In this document: piece by piece, positions 9,537-22,050 of the stretch | Layout: the number at the start of each line of letters is the position of its first letter | Numbering within the stretch: position 1 is the first letter of the stretch | DNA from: Synechococcus sp. LTW-R | GTDB lineage: Bacteria; Cyanobacteriota; Cyanobacteriia; PCC-6307; Cyanobiaceae | DNA length: 64,000 nucleotides | Assembly (NCBI RefSeq): GCF_014217875.1 | Contig: NZ_CP059060.1 | Span: forward strand, 2,294,001-2,358,000 | Direction: 5' to 3' | Notes under the pieces: model-generated | The model's database searches: none | What the model saw: the letters and a program-made list of their open reading frames with translations, nothing else | What the model was told of the DNA's origin: nothing | Translations under genes and position numbers: made by a program

Positions 9537-10022
9537 TCAGGAGAGGGCGCCAACGACGTAGTCGAAGTAGAAGCCGGCTTCTGCGGCGTCTTCGCCGGTC
9601 AGAAGGCCCATGGCGGCAATTTTCATTTCCCGAACGGACTCAGCAAGAGCGTCCAGGGGGGTGCCAAGGGAGCGATACATCTCCTTGGCGCCAATGATGC
9701 CGATCTCTTCGATCGGGGTGACATCGCCTGCGATCAGGCCGTAGGTCACGAGGCGCAGGTAGTAATCCATGTCGCGCAGGCAGGTCGCGGTCATGTCCTC
9801 GCCGTAGGCGTTGCCGCCGGGGGAGATGACATCAGGACGCTTCTGGAAGAGGGCGCCGCCTGCGGTCTTAACGATGCGCTCACGGCTCTCGCTCAGGACC
9901 TGAGCGACGCGAAGACGACGCTGACCACCGCTGACGAAGGACTTGATTTGGTCCAGTTCGCCAGGGCTGAGGTAGCGGGCTTCGGCGTCCGCGTTGATGA
10001 TCGAGTTGGAGACGATGCTCAT
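9537..10022 (-). CDS. apcA: allophycocyanin alpha subunit
   Basis: ApcA pairs with ApcB to form the red-absorbing core trimers of the phycobilisome. The 161-residue protein has phycocyanobilin Cys81 in [15 protein letters not shown] and the usual C-terminus [12 protein letters not shown]. It is the first gene of apcABC; a long leader and candidate promoter lie upstream (10023-10186), and the apcE terminator lies beyond. Confidence 0.98.
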   Translation of the reverse strand: MSIVSNSIINADAEARYLSPGELDQIKSFVSGGQRRLRVAQVLSESRERIVKTAGGALFQKRPDVISPGGNAYGEDMTATCLRDMDYYLRLVTYGLIAGDVTPIEEIGIIGAKEMYRSLGTPLDALAESVREMKIAAMGLLTGEDAAEAGFYFDYVVGALS

Positions 10023-10157
10023 GCAGTTCTGCCTCGAAACAAGCGGCCGCCTTGCGGAGACCGGTATCCGGTGGGTGGGTTAAGGGGGTGATCCGATTTG
10101 GATCGAGCCTCAGGGTAAGAGCTGAGGGTGACTCGCGGAGTCGGTTGGGCGACCAGG

Positions 10158-10186
10158 TTTACAACGGTCAACACTGACCCTTGCAA
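10158..10186 (-). promoter_or_regulatory. candidate apcA promoter
   Basis: On the minus strand TTGCAA (10186-10181) and TGTAAA (10163-10158) are separated by exactly 17 bases, a fair sigma70-type promoter. It would give a leader of roughly 130 bases before apcA, consistent with the long leaders known for phycobilisome operons. No other good pair was seen between the apcE terminator and apcA. Confidence 0.35.
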
Positions 10187-10339
10187 GTGGAATGCCCGCT
10201 CTGGAGACGCTGAAGATTCTCGGGCTCAAAGCGACCCTGGATCTGCTGCGGGTAACAGTTCTTCACTCCGGCCTTATTTTTCTGGGACCCCCTGCGGGGC
10301 AACGGTTTCCTGGAATTGTTTGTTGATCTTTTCTCCATG

Positions 10340-10371
10340 AAAAAGCCGCCCTTGCTAGCAGCGAGGGCGGC
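10340..10371 (-). terminator. intrinsic terminator of apcE
   Basis: On the minus strand a GCCGCCC / GGGCGGC stem with further internal pairing is followed by five T. It lies 55 bases downstream of apcE, so apcE and apcABC are separate transcription units although they are adjacent and collinear. Confidence 0.85.
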
Positions 10372-10425
10372 AACTGTTGTTTAGTTCCAGGCCTCGTAAA
10401 GAGGCTCTTGGATGTACTGATGCCG

Positions 10426-13356
10426 TTAGATCTTGTCCGTCGTAGGCGGGTTCATTCCCGCATTGCCGCGGTAGAGGGCTGCGGTGCGCTGCATGGTGGC
10501 CTGGGTCGTGCCAGTCGTGGTTTCCATTCCACCCACCCTCGGGACCGATTGGTCTCGATCAGCCAGCAGCGCTTTGACAGCAGCAGGTTGACCTGCACTT
10601 GCCCGCAGTTGGAGGAACGCGGTGGTTTCCTCAGGCGTTGTTGCGCGGCCTAGCAGTGCAAGGCCAGCTGCAGAGGCTGCCCGGAGGGGCGCCATCTTGG
10701 AGAGTCGGCTTTGGAAGGCTTCGCCCATGGCAACGGCTTCGATAAAGCCCTTGAGATCGATGTCTCGGTTGCGCAGTTTCGACTCCGCGCTCGCCAAGCG
10801 TTCGGACTCAAGAGGAACTTTGTTGAGCAGCTGTTTGTAGGTGGCGTTAATGGCCGCGGTCAGTTCGGACTCGGTGCTGTTCGGCTCGAGTTTGGTGATC
10901 GCCGGGATGCCACCGCGCTTGAGATAGCCGCTGGCGTCGCTGGTGCGCAGCGCATTGGCCATCCGCGAGATGGGGGCTGCGCCGGCTGCCGATACAGCCG
11001 GCTTCCAGGCGACCTGCGCAGCATTGCTCTGAGCGTTTTTGGGTGCCGACGGTGTCGAGATGGAGAACGGTGTGCCGGTGCCCTGTGTCCGCAGCAACCC
11101 AGCCCAGCGTGAATCGGGAGCGTTGGTGCTCACGTCCGCGCTCCAGCTGCCGCGCACGGCCTGCTCACGGTTGACCAGGTTGCGGGCCGTGATGTCCGCC
11201 GTGGTTTTCAAGCTGTCCTTGACCCGTGCCATGGGCCTTTGCCCAAGGCTCAGATCGGGCTGGGCAATGTCCTCAAACGCAGTCGCGAAGGACGGGACGC
11301 GACGTTGGTTGACATCGGTCGGAGTGATGAAGCGCTCGTAGGGGACGGTGTCCAGGCCGAAGGCTTCTTGATATTCCGGGCTGTTGAGCATGGCGTCGAC
11401 GACGCCATAGAAGCCCTGACGTGCTGCAACGTCGAAGTAGCTGTCGATTTCCCAGCGTCCGAAGGTCGGCCGTCCGAGAAGTCGGCGGTGCATCACTTCA
11501 ACGGCCTTACAGATGTAAAGACCACTCCAATAGCGGCGGCGGAAGGCGTCGCTGCGCGCGACCTCACGCACAAAGTCCTTAAGGCCGATGTCGCCGTTTT
11601 CGAGTCGGGTTTCGGCGGTCCCAACCCGTTCACCGGCGTAGCCGGCATTGCCCAGGATCTGGACGTAAACAGCCTTGATGACTGATTGGGTGCTCGATTC
11701 CGTAAACCGCACGCTCGGACGGGTTTGGAGGCCGCGACGAGGAACCGAATTACCGCCGGTGGCGATTTGGGTGAGGCGTCGGGTCTTGGGACCAACCCGC
11801 CTCGGTGTGGCGCTTCTGAACTGAGGGCTATTCATCTGCCCTGGCTGAGCCATGCCGTTGCCGATGAGCAGGCGACGGGTGTCGTAACTCAGTGGTGCAG
11901 GACGGGTTGCGACGTTGGCCGTGCCCGAAGGGAAGATTGCGCCGTAGCTGAGCCCTAAGGGATCATTGCCGCCGCCGTAGGGATGTTGGTCGGCGTAGGG
12001 CTGGCGGTAGCTGGCGTAAAGGGTGATGTACTGAGGTGCGCCCTCAAACGGTGCACTGAAGCGGAAGAGCTTGCGGTTGGAACCCCAGCCAGCACTTTCT
12101 TGGGCTTCTTCGCCGAGATCGCGCAGATAGGGAACCGCCTCTTCACCGAAGACCTGGGCGTACTCCATCGAGTTGACCAGGGAATCAACGAGACCGTTGA
12201 GCCCTTGCTCGCTGACGATGCTGAAGTAGCGGTTGAATTCTTCCCGTGAGCTAATGCCACGACCCAGGAAGTGACGGAAGGCCAGCTCAACAGCACGGCT
12301 GTTTGAGAAGGGGCCAAAAAACTGGGCGCGGTATTCCTTGCTTTTTCCGAGCGCGCGAATGTATTCGCGCATGCTGATCTTGCCCTGCGTGACCTGCGAG
12401 GTTTCGACCGAGCAGGGATCTTGGCTGTAGGCCTTCGCGATGTCCCGTTCGAAGACCTGTCGGTAGGCCGCCCGGATGACCTCGGCCTTCTGAGCGCCAC
12501 TCATGGCGGGCTTCATGTTGAAGCGCTGGACGTTGCCTTGTGCTGCCAGTGCGTAGATGGCTGGAAGCTGGAGGCCCTGGTTCTCGGGGCTGCCAAGGCG
12601 CTGGCGAGCGGAGGGGGTGGGAACGGCCAGCTCCTCGAGCAGGACGTTGAAGCAGCCAATCAGTAGCTGGCGGGCTTCCGGCAAATCCTTCAGCAGTTCG
12701 GCCGCACCGGCACGCATTTCCTGCAGCGCGACATTGGTGGCAGCCAGGGAGCAGCCCTTTTCCAGGACATCCCTCAAGCCGCGTGTATTGACGCGCAGGA
12801 TGCTCGGATCGCCTGCAATCACCGCATACCCGACATAGCGGAGGAACCAAGCCATGTCGCGGACGGACTTGCGCATCCGCTCAGTCCCGTAGATGGCGAC
12901 TGAAATCGGGTTGAAGCCTGTTGGCAGGATCACGCGGACGTCGGCATCGCCGCCGCCGCCGTCCAGCAGTCGGGTCAGGAAATTGCCGCGTTTCGAGTTG
13001 TCGCTCGCGCCCGAGAAGGTTTGAACCGAGCGCTGGAAAGCTGCCTGGTCAGAGGCGAGTGGAGTCGCCGAGCTTGCCGCCGCGGGAGTCAGGGGCGCGT
13101 CGAGATAGGACAGCGGGGTGCCACCGGCAAAGATCCGGCTTGCTGCCCGAGCCACGATCGCTTCGGCATTGGCCGACACGCGACGGGCTGCCTCAACCCG
13201 AAGTTGACCGCTTTGGAAAAAGGTTGTGAGGTTGCTGAGCTCGCCTCCATCGGGGAAGCGGTCTTGCTGCTCCGCCTGACGGACGCTGGAGAGCGGCAGG
13301 GTGTCGAAGCGCTGAGGAGCAACCCTGCTGCTGCCGCTGCTGGCGGTCACAGTCAT
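10426..13356 (-). CDS. apcE: phycobilisome core-membrane linker / terminal emitter Lcm
   Basis: ApcE organises the phycobilisome core, carries the terminal emitter bilin and docks the complex to the thylakoid. The 976-residue protein starts at the second in-frame Met (MTVTASSGSS), which is the conserved ApcE N-terminus. Order: phycobilin-like domain (residues 20-235, interrupted by the ApcE loop insertion around 80-150) with the bilin-binding Cys202 in LEKGCSLAATN; linker repeat 1 (about 270-430), repeat 2 (about 535-690) and repeat 3 (about 800-930). Three repeats indicate a three-cylinder core. The third repeat is shorter and more diverged than the first two. Long Pro/Ser/Thr-rich arms connect the repeats. 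Confidence 0.97.
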   Translation of the reverse strand: MTVTASSGSSRVAPQRFDTLPLSSVRQAEQQDRFPDGGELSNLTTFFQSGQLRVEAARRVSANAEAIVARAASRIFAGGTPLSYLDAPLTPAAASSATPLASDQAAFQRSVQTFSGASDNSKRGNFLTRLLDGGGGDADVRVILPTGFNPISVAIYGTERMRKSVRDMAWFLRYVGYAVIAGDPSILRVNTRGLRDVLEKGCSLAATNVALQEMRAGAAELLKDLPEARQLLIGCFNVLLEELAVPTPSARQRLGSPENQGLQLPAIYALAAQGNVQRFNMKPAMSGAQKAEVIRAAYRQVFERDIAKAYSQDPCSVETSQVTQGKISMREYIRALGKSKEYRAQFFGPFSNSRAVELAFRHFLGRGISSREEFNRYFSIVSEQGLNGLVDSLVNSMEYAQVFGEEAVPYLRDLGEEAQESAGWGSNRKLFRFSAPFEGAPQYITLYASYRQPYADQHPYGGGNDPLGLSYGAIFPSGTANVATRPAPLSYDTRRLLIGNGMAQPGQMNSPQFRSATPRRVGPKTRRLTQIATGGNSVPRRGLQTRPSVRFTESSTQSVIKAVYVQILGNAGYAGERVGTAETRLENGDIGLKDFVREVARSDAFRRRYWSGLYICKAVEVMHRRLLGRPTFGRWEIDSYFDVAARQGFYGVVDAMLNSPEYQEAFGLDTVPYERFITPTDVNQRRVPSFATAFEDIAQPDLSLGQRPMARVKDSLKTTADITARNLVNREQAVRGSWSADVSTNAPDSRWAGLLRTQGTGTPFSISTPSAPKNAQSNAAQVAWKPAVSAAGAAPISRMANALRTSDASGYLKRGGIPAITKLEPNSTESELTAAINATYKQLLNKVPLESERLASAESKLRNRDIDLKGFIEAVAMGEAFQSRLSKMAPLRAASAAGLALLGRATTPEETTAFLQLRASAGQPAAVKALLADRDQSVPRVGGMETTTGTTQATMQRTAALYRGNAGMNPPTTDKI

Positions 13357-13470
13357 GGACGAAAGCGAACCTGGCTTAGGCACGTTACGGCTGCCCCTCT
13401 GACCTCCCGGGGGGCCATGAACAAATGTTTGCAGCCTGTTGTCGGTTTCCCTTCAACCGGAGAGCAGGCC

Positions 13471-14724
13471 ATGAAATGCTCGGCCACTGCGCACTCGCTT
13501 TCCGATTCGCTCCCAGCCATGACTCAGGGCCCTGCTGATGCCGCCACTCCGGTGGTGAGCGACTTTTATGACCGCTTCCCCTACCCGGGGGACCCGCTTC
13601 AAGACGGCCCCCCGCCTGGATACAACTGGCGTTGGTTTGTTGATGCGGCTTATTCGGCAGCCACCGGATCGCTGCCCACAGCACGTGTCAACGGAGAGCC
13701 CTTACGAATCCTGGATGCGGGGTGTGGGACCGGCGTTAGTACCGACTACCTCGCTCACCTGAATCCAGGGGCCGAGATCCTGGCTGTGGATATTTCGCCT
13801 GGAACGTTGGAGGTGGCTCGGGAGCGCTGCCGCCGCTCCGGTGCGTTTGAGCAGGCCCAGCTCTGTATCGAAAACCGGAGCCTGCTGGACTTGGCTGGAG
13901 AGGGGCCCTTCGACTACATCAATTCCGTCGGGGTGTTGCACCACCTCAAGCAACCGGAGGCCGGACTGCGGGCCTTAGCCCAGTTGTTGAAACCCGGTGC
14001 GCTCCTCCACCTGTTCTTGTACGCCGATGGTGGCCGCTGGGAGATCCATCGCACCCAGCGCGTTCTGAGTGCAATTGGCGCTGGCACGGAGGCCGAAGGC
14101 CTTCGCTTGGGGCGTCAGTTGATGGCTGATCTTCCGGCGCAGAACCGGCTCCGTCTCAATTACGAGCAACGCTGGGCCATCGACTGCGCAGCCGACGCGA
14201 ACTTCGCGGATATGTATCTGCATCCCCAGGAGACCAGTTACAACCTGGAGCGCCTGATGGCCTTTGTGGCCTCTGCTGATCTGCACTTTGCAGGCTTCTC
14301 CAATCCAGGGGTCTGGGATCCGGCTCGGCTCCTGAACGGCGAGCTTTTGGAGCGGGCTCAGGCTCTTCCAGCGGAGGCGCAATGGCGCTTGGTGGAGGAC
14401 CTGGACCCTGACATCAGCCATTTCGAGTTCTTCTTGAGCAAGGGCCCGGTTCAGGTTCAGCGCTGGGATGAGGACAGCGCCGTGCTCGCCGCCCGGGGCT
14501 GCCGGAACCGTTGCCTCTGGGGCTGGCCCGGCCGCGCTCTGCTGGATTCCGACATGGCCCCCTTGGACCTGAGCGCCGAGGGATTGAGCTTGCTGGAAGC
14601 CCTGGAGCAAGCGAATCCTGAGACGGCCATTGGTCAGCTTCCATTGGACTGGTCTGACGCCCAGACCGCTTCTGTGGCAAGGGAACTACAGCGTCAGCGG
14701 GTGCTTCTGCTTCGCCCCGCCTAG
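13471..14724 (+). CDS. class I SAM-dependent methyltransferase, substrate unknown
   Basis: A Rossmann-fold methyltransferase domain is clear: motif I LRILDAGCGTGVSTDYLA, acidic strand ILAVDISPGTLEVAR, and motif post-II FDYINSVGVLHHLKQPEAGL. The N-terminal VSDFYDRFPYPGDPLQ and the 200-residue C-terminal extension occur in cyanobacterial proteins of unknown substrate. Start: the ATG at 13471 has a GGAGAG six bases upstream; an ATG at 13519 is an alternative close to the conserved region. It is divergent from apcE and lies just upstream of the ATP synthase genes, but a functional link is not implied. Confidence 0.8.
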   Translation: MKCSATAHSLSDSLPAMTQGPADAATPVVSDFYDRFPYPGDPLQDGPPPGYNWRWFVDAAYSAATGSLPTARVNGEPLRILDAGCGTGVSTDYLAHLNPGAEILAVDISPGTLEVARERCRRSGAFEQAQLCIENRSLLDLAGEGPFDYINSVGVLHHLKQPEAGLRALAQLLKPGALLHLFLYADGGRWEIHRTQRVLSAIGAGTEAEGLRLGRQLMADLPAQNRLRLNYEQRWAIDCAADANFADMYLHPQETSYNLERLMAFVASADLHFAGFSNPGVWDPARLLNGELLERAQALPAEAQWRLVEDLDPDISHFEFFLSKGPVQVQRWDEDSAVLAARGCRNRCLWGWPGRALLDSDMAPLDLSAEGLSLLEALEQANPETAIGQLPLDWSDAQTASVARELQRQRVLLLRPA

Positions 14725-14843
14725 GGCGAGGCAGCGTGATAGATTCCGCGCGCCTTTTCAGAGCAAAGGCACCTTTGTTGGCGACTTCCTCTCCCCAGTC
14801 AGGTTCGGACGCTCCCCGTGAGCTGCCGAGTTCGCTGGACGAG

Positions 14844-15281
14844 ATGACTAGTCAAGAAACGGCTGCTTCTTCTCCTCTGGAAACAGAGTCCTCAGAGACC
14901 TCGCCTGCTTCCGAAACCGATTCGGTTCCCGGAGATGGCGCTGACCTCTCGGACTTTGAGAGGCTTCAACGTCGCCTGATCGTCGCCACCTTGCTGGTCT
15001 CCGCCATCGCGGTTCCAGCCACGGCTCTGATCTACGACCTTCACATCGCCAGCAGTGTGCTGATCGGTGGCCTAGCCGGTGCCCTCTACCTCAGGCTTCT
15101 TGCCCGAAGTGTTGGAAAGCTCGGCAACGGTTCCAAGAAGGTCAGCAAGTTGCAGCTTCTCGTCCCCGTTGTGCTTGTCATGGCTGCGGCTCGTCTGCCC
15201 CAGCTCGAGTTGTTGCCAGCTCTGCTCGGCTTTCTGCTCTACAAGCCCGCGGTGATCCTCCAGGCACTCACAGATCGCTGA
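14844..15281 (+). CDS. atpI: ATP synthase protein I
   Basis: AtpI is a small membrane protein that heads many bacterial atp operons and assists assembly of the c-ring. This 145-residue version has a Ser/Thr/Glu-rich N-terminal tail and four hydrophobic segments from about residue 40 ([62 protein letters not shown]). The start is uncertain: a GTG at 14736 would add 36 residues, while the ATG at 14844 gives normal length. It is the first gene of the ATP synthase cluster and is followed by atpB. Confidence 0.85.
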   Translation: MTSQETAASSPLETESSETSPASETDSVPGDGADLSDFERLQRRLIVATLLVSAIAVPATALIYDLHIASSVLIGGLAGALYLRLLARSVGKLGNGSKKVSKLQLLVPVVLVMAAARLPQLELLPALLGFLLYKPAVILQALTDR

Positions 15282-15330
15282 GCGCCAAAACCTTTTCAAC
15301 GTCGCAATCGCGACCCCGAACGTCGACCCG

Positions 15331-16478
<1,148 letters not shown>

Positions 16479-16607
16479 TCGCGCTTGAGGTGACGAGGGA
16501 CGGGCGGTTGTCAGTTCGCTGGACCGCCCACCCCCTCATCCCTTGCCTCAGCCTCTAGCTTCCGCCGCCGTTCCGCGGCCCGCTTCAACCGCCCGCACCC
16601 CTGCCTC

Positions 16608-17069
16608 ATGACCAGCTGGCTTTTGCTAGGTGCAACGGAGGGAGGTCTCTTTGACCTCGACGCCACCCTGCCTTTGATGGCAGTTCAGGTGGTTCTCCTC
16701 ACCTTCATCCTCAATTCCCTGTTCTTCAGCCCCGTCGGTCGGGTCGTGGAAGAGCGGGAGGGTTACGTGACCACCAGCCGTGCGGAGGCCAAGCAGAAGC
16801 TGGCCCAAGCCGAACGCTTGGAAGCTGACCTCAAGGAACAGCTCAAGGACGCACGTCTGTCCGCCTCGAAGCTGATCCAAGAAGCGGAAGCTGATTCCGA
16901 CAAGCTTTATCGCGAGGCCCTGGCCGCAGCTACCGCTGATGCCAATGCCGCCCGCGAGCAGGCACGCCGCGAGATCGATGCCCAGCGCGAGTCGGCCATG
17001 AGCCAACTCAAGACTGACGCCGACAAGCTCGGTGACCTGATCGTCGACCGTCTGCTGGCAGCCCGATGA
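16608..17069 (+). CDS. atpF': F0F1 ATP synthase subunit b'
   Basis: Photosynthetic organisms have two different stalk subunits, b and b', forming a heterodimeric peripheral stalk. This 153-residue protein has a single N-terminal membrane helix ([20 protein letters not shown]) followed by a long Ala/Glu/Lys-rich coiled coil to the end. The frame overlaps the start of atpF by four bases (ATGA), indicating translational coupling. Confidence 0.95.
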   Translation: MTSWLLLGATEGGLFDLDATLPLMAVQVVLLTFILNSLFFSPVGRVVEEREGYVTTSRAEAKQKLAQAERLEADLKEQLKDARLSASKLIQEAEADSDKLYREALAAATADANAAREQARREIDAQRESAMSQLKTDADKLGDLIVDRLLAAR

Positions 17070-17583
17070 CCATTCCTTCCCTTTTCGCCAGCCACGGTGG
17101 CTTTGGTCTGAACCTCAATGTGTTCGAGACCAACATCATCAACCTGGCCATCGTCATCTTCGGCCTCTACAAGTTTCTGCCCAACTTCCTGGGCAGCATC
17201 CTGGAGCGCCGTCGCGCGATCATCCTTGCCGACCTGAAAGACGCTGAAGAGCGCCTCAGCTCGGCAACCGCATCCCTGTCTCAAGCCCAGCAGGATCTGG
17301 CCGCTGCCCAGCAGAAGGCTGAACAGATTCGCGTTGATGGCAAGGCACGGGCTGAAGCCATCCGTCTTGACTCTGAGAAGCGCACCATCGAGGAGATGGC
17401 CCGTCTCAAGCAAGGCGCCGCTGCTGATCTCAACGCTGAAGCCTCCCGGGTCAGCAACCAGCTCCGCCGTGAGGCGGCCCGACTGGCCATCGAGAAGGCA
17501 CTCGCCACCCTGCCCGGCAAGCTCAGCGCTGATGCCCAAGCGCAGCTGGTGAATCAGTCCATCAAAACGTTGGGGAACGCCTG

Positions 17584-17584
<1 letters not shown>
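17066..17584 (+). CDS. atpF: F0F1 ATP synthase subunit b
   Basis: The second peripheral-stalk subunit: 172 residues with an N-terminal membrane helix ([21 protein letters not shown], residues 24-44) and the motif [19 protein letters not shown], then coiled coil. It overlaps atpF' by four bases and abuts atpH by one base, so the three genes are translationally coupled. Confidence 0.96.
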
Positions 17585-19702
<2,118 letters not shown>

Positions 19703-19733
19703 TCCCTGACGGTTACCCCGGAGAGTCCAATCC

Positions 19734-20687
19734 ATGGCCAACCTGAAGGAGATCCGCGACAGGATCAGTTCCGTCAAAAACACCCGGAAGATCACCGAGG
19801 CCATGCGCCTCGTGGCAGCCGCCAAGGTCCGCCGGGCCCAGGAACAGGTTCTGCGTAGCCGTCCGTTCGCCGATCGTCTTGCTCGCGTTCTGGAGAATCT
19901 TCAGACCCGCATGCAGTTCGAGACCGCCGACGCACCGCTGCTCGAGAACCGCGACGTCCGCACGATCACCCTGCTCGCCGTTACCGGTGACCGGGGTCTG
20001 TGCGGCGGCTACAACGCCAACATCATCAAGCGAACCGAACAGCGTCACGCTGAGCTGAAGTCTCAGGGCTATGACGTGGATCTGGTGTTGATCGGCGGCA
20101 AAGTCGCCTCCTACTTCCAGAACCGCGCCAGCCAGTACACGATTCGCGCCACCTTTACGGGGCTCGAACAGGTTCCGAGTGCTGCCGAAGCCGGCAAGAT
20201 CGCCGACGAGGTGCTTGCCGAATTCCTCTCGGCCTCGACCGATCGCGTGGAGATCATCTTCACCAAGTTCATCAACCTGGTGAGCTCCAAGCCCGTCTCC
20301 CAGACGCTGCTGCCCCTGGATCCCCAGGGCATCGCCAGCGCGGACGACGAGATCTTCCGTCTCACCACCCGTGACGGTCAACTCGGCGTCGAAACCGGCA
20401 CGGTCAACAATGACCAGCCTTCCCTGCCCTCTGATCTGGTCTTCGAACAGAGCCCTGATCAGCTGCTGAACGCCCTGCTGCCTCTGTATCTGCAGAACCA
20501 GCTGCTGCGTTCGCTGCAGGAAGCGGCCGCTTCCGAGCTCGCTAGCCGGATGACCGCCATGAACAACGCCAGCGATAACGCCAAGGCCCTCGCGAAGTCC
20601 CTCACCCTGGACTACAACAAGGCCCGCCAGGCTGCCATTACCCAGGAGATCCTGGAAGTGGTTGGTGGCGCCGCCGCCATGGCCTGA
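19734..20687 (+). CDS. atpG: F0F1 ATP synthase subunit gamma
   Basis: Gamma is the central shaft. The 317-residue protein begins [24 protein letters not shown] and ends with the coiled-coil signature [17 protein letters not shown]. The insertion around residues 195-230 is the cyanobacterial type and lacks the redox-active Cys pair found in chloroplasts, so it is not expected to be thiol-regulated. It ends the cluster; a terminator follows. The name atpC is used for gamma in chloroplast-style nomenclature. Confidence 0.98.
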   Translation: MANLKEIRDRISSVKNTRKITEAMRLVAAAKVRRAQEQVLRSRPFADRLARVLENLQTRMQFETADAPLLENRDVRTITLLAVTGDRGLCGGYNANIIKRTEQRHAELKSQGYDVDLVLIGGKVASYFQNRASQYTIRATFTGLEQVPSAAEAGKIADEVLAEFLSASTDRVEIIFTKFINLVSSKPVSQTLLPLDPQGIASADDEIFRLTTRDGQLGVETGTVNNDQPSLPSDLVFEQSPDQLLNALLPLYLQNQLLRSLQEAAASELASRMTAMNNASDNAKALAKSLTLDYNKARQAAITQEILEVVGGAAAMA

Positions 20688-20710
20688 GCGTTCTTGCTCA
20701 GCTTTCTTAA

Positions 20711-20737
20711 GCCCTCCCTATGGGGAGGGCTTTTTTT
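20711..20737 (+). terminator. intrinsic terminator of the ATP synthase cluster
   Basis: An 8-bp stem GCCCTCCC / GGGAGGGC with a four-base loop is followed by seven T, 23 bases after the atpG stop. Confidence 0.9.
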
Positions 20738-20783
20738 GTAGCCGGTGTCCGGCATCGCAGGATGACTAGAGCGCCTGCGCGTC

Positions 20784-21485
20784 ATGACGCTTTCCCTGCA
20801 ACCGCTGTTTCCGTTGGCGCTGGCCACGGCGCAGCTGCCCTTGGATCCGATGGATTCTGTCCTGTTGCTCCAGGACGTTTTGGCGTTGCGCGGCGAGGAC
20901 AGCGGTAACCCCAATCCGGGCTGTGCCTGGACCGGTGACATCAACGGCATCTGGCAGGTGCACCAGCTCCCCGCTTTTGCGGCCATCAGTGAGCTGGTGC
21001 GGCGGCACGCCTGGGAGTACCTCACGCAGCTCGGTTTCCAGTGCGATCAAGTCGCCCTTCATATCCAGCGGGCCTGGCCCGTCGTCAGTGAACCCGGGCA
21101 GGTGGTTGGGCGGCACCACCATCCCAATGCGCACCTGAGCGCCATCGTCTATCTCAACGGGGATGGCTCAGGCCGCAGTGGTTGCCTGCGGCTTTACCCC
21201 GCTACCCAAAGCAATGAATTGGTGCCGGGTCTGGCCGTGGGCCATGGCGGGCCCCTCGACGGTGCGATCAGCTGGAATGCGCCCCATTTCGACCTGGCCC
21301 CCCGGGCTGGACTGCTGGTTCTCTTCCCGGCGGCGACCGACCACGCCGTGACGGCTAATGAGGATGACGACGACCTTCGGGTCTCCTTGGCCTTTGATTT
21401 GGCCCTCAGCGCACCCCTAGGCGGGGCTCCCCCCGAATACCTGGCCCCGCACCCGCAGCAGTGGACCCCCCTCGGCGGGCCGTGA
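20784..21485 (+). CDS. putative 2-oxoglutarate/Fe(II)-dependent oxygenase
   Basis: The 233-residue protein has the double-stranded beta-helix pattern of the putative 2OG-Fe(II) oxygenase family seen in marine bacteria and phages (TIGR02466-like): H-x-H/N-x-HLSAIVYLNGDGSGRSG near residues 113-132, supplying the first metal ligands, then LVLFPAATDHAV near 180-190 for the distal His, and the 2OG-binding basic residue in DLRVSLAFDL near 200. The substrate is unknown. It begins right after the ATP synthase terminator and is followed by a ferredoxin gene, which could supply electrons, but that is only positional. Confidence 0.75.
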   Translation: MTLSLQPLFPLALATAQLPLDPMDSVLLLQDVLALRGEDSGNPNPGCAWTGDINGIWQVHQLPAFAAISELVRRHAWEYLTQLGFQCDQVALHIQRAWPVVSEPGQVVGRHHHPNAHLSAIVYLNGDGSGRSGCLRLYPATQSNELVPGLAVGHGGPLDGAISWNAPHFDLAPRAGLLVLFPAATDHAVTANEDDDDLRVSLAFDLALSAPLGGAPPEYLAPHPQQWTPLGGP

Positions 21486-21526
21486 TCCTGGACAATGGGG
21501 AGCTTCTGGACTGAGCAGCTCCATCC

Positions 21527-21850
21527 ATGGGCGAGACCTACACCGTTGTCTGTGAACTCAACGGCGCTAGCCACAGCTTCAGCTGCGCCGCCGACCAGAC
21601 CGTTCTCGCTGCTGCTGAAGCCGCCGGCGTTCCCGTCCCCAGCTCCTGCTGCTCCGGTGTCTGCACGACCTGTGCGGCCGTCGTCAAAGAGGGTTCCGTG
21701 CATCAACCCGACGCCATGGGCGTCAAGGCAGAGCTCCAGGAGCAGGGCTTCGCGCTGCTCTGTGTGGCCTTCCCCCGCAGCGACCTCAAGGTGGTCGCCG
21801 GCCAGGAGGATGCCCTCTACGAAGCCCAGTTCGGTCAGTACCAAAAGTGA
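21527..21850 (+). CDS. [2Fe-2S] plant-type ferredoxin
   Basis: A 107-residue soluble electron carrier. The cluster ligands are visible as C-x4-C-x2-C in SSCCSGVCTTCAAVV (around residues 43-51) and the fourth Cys in LLCVAFP near residue 84. Compared with the photosynthetic PetF it has Cys-Ser in place of the usual Arg-Ala after the first ligand and a longer C-terminus, so it is probably a specialised ferredoxin rather than the main photosystem I acceptor. Its stop overlaps the GTG start of the next gene by four bases. Confidence 0.92.
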   Translation: MGETYTVVCELNGASHSFSCAADQTVLAAAEAAGVPVPSSCCSGVCTTCAAVVKEGSVHQPDAMGVKAELQEQGFALLCVAFPRSDLKVVAGQEDALYEAQFGQYQK

Positions 21851-22050
21851 GCCCGGGGCTCTCTGGTTTTCGCTCCCTGGCGCTCACGCTCGTCTGTGAA
21901 CCCGGCCCGCTGCTGCCCCAGATCGAGGCTGCGCTCCGGACCCATGGCGTGCCCCTGCGCTGGGCGATTACCGAGGCGACCTGTCTGCCCAATGGCGGGC
22001 GCCAGCTGACCCTCGAAGCGATGGTTCACCAGCCCGCCCTGCTCGTATGA
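21847..22050 (+). CDS. conserved hypothetical protein (67 aa)
   Basis: The 67-residue protein starts at a GTG overlapping the ferredoxin stop (GTGA) and its own stop overlaps the next gene by four bases, so it is embedded in a coupled ferredoxin-orf-DUF3326 string. That coupling is the main evidence that it is real. The sequence (LALTLVCEPGPLLPQIEAALRTHG, then PLRWAITEA) suggests a small alpha-beta fold. No function is recognised. Confidence 0.7.
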   Translation: MSPGLSGFRSLALTLVCEPGPLLPQIEAALRTHGVPLRWAITEATCLPNGGRQLTLEAMVHQPALLV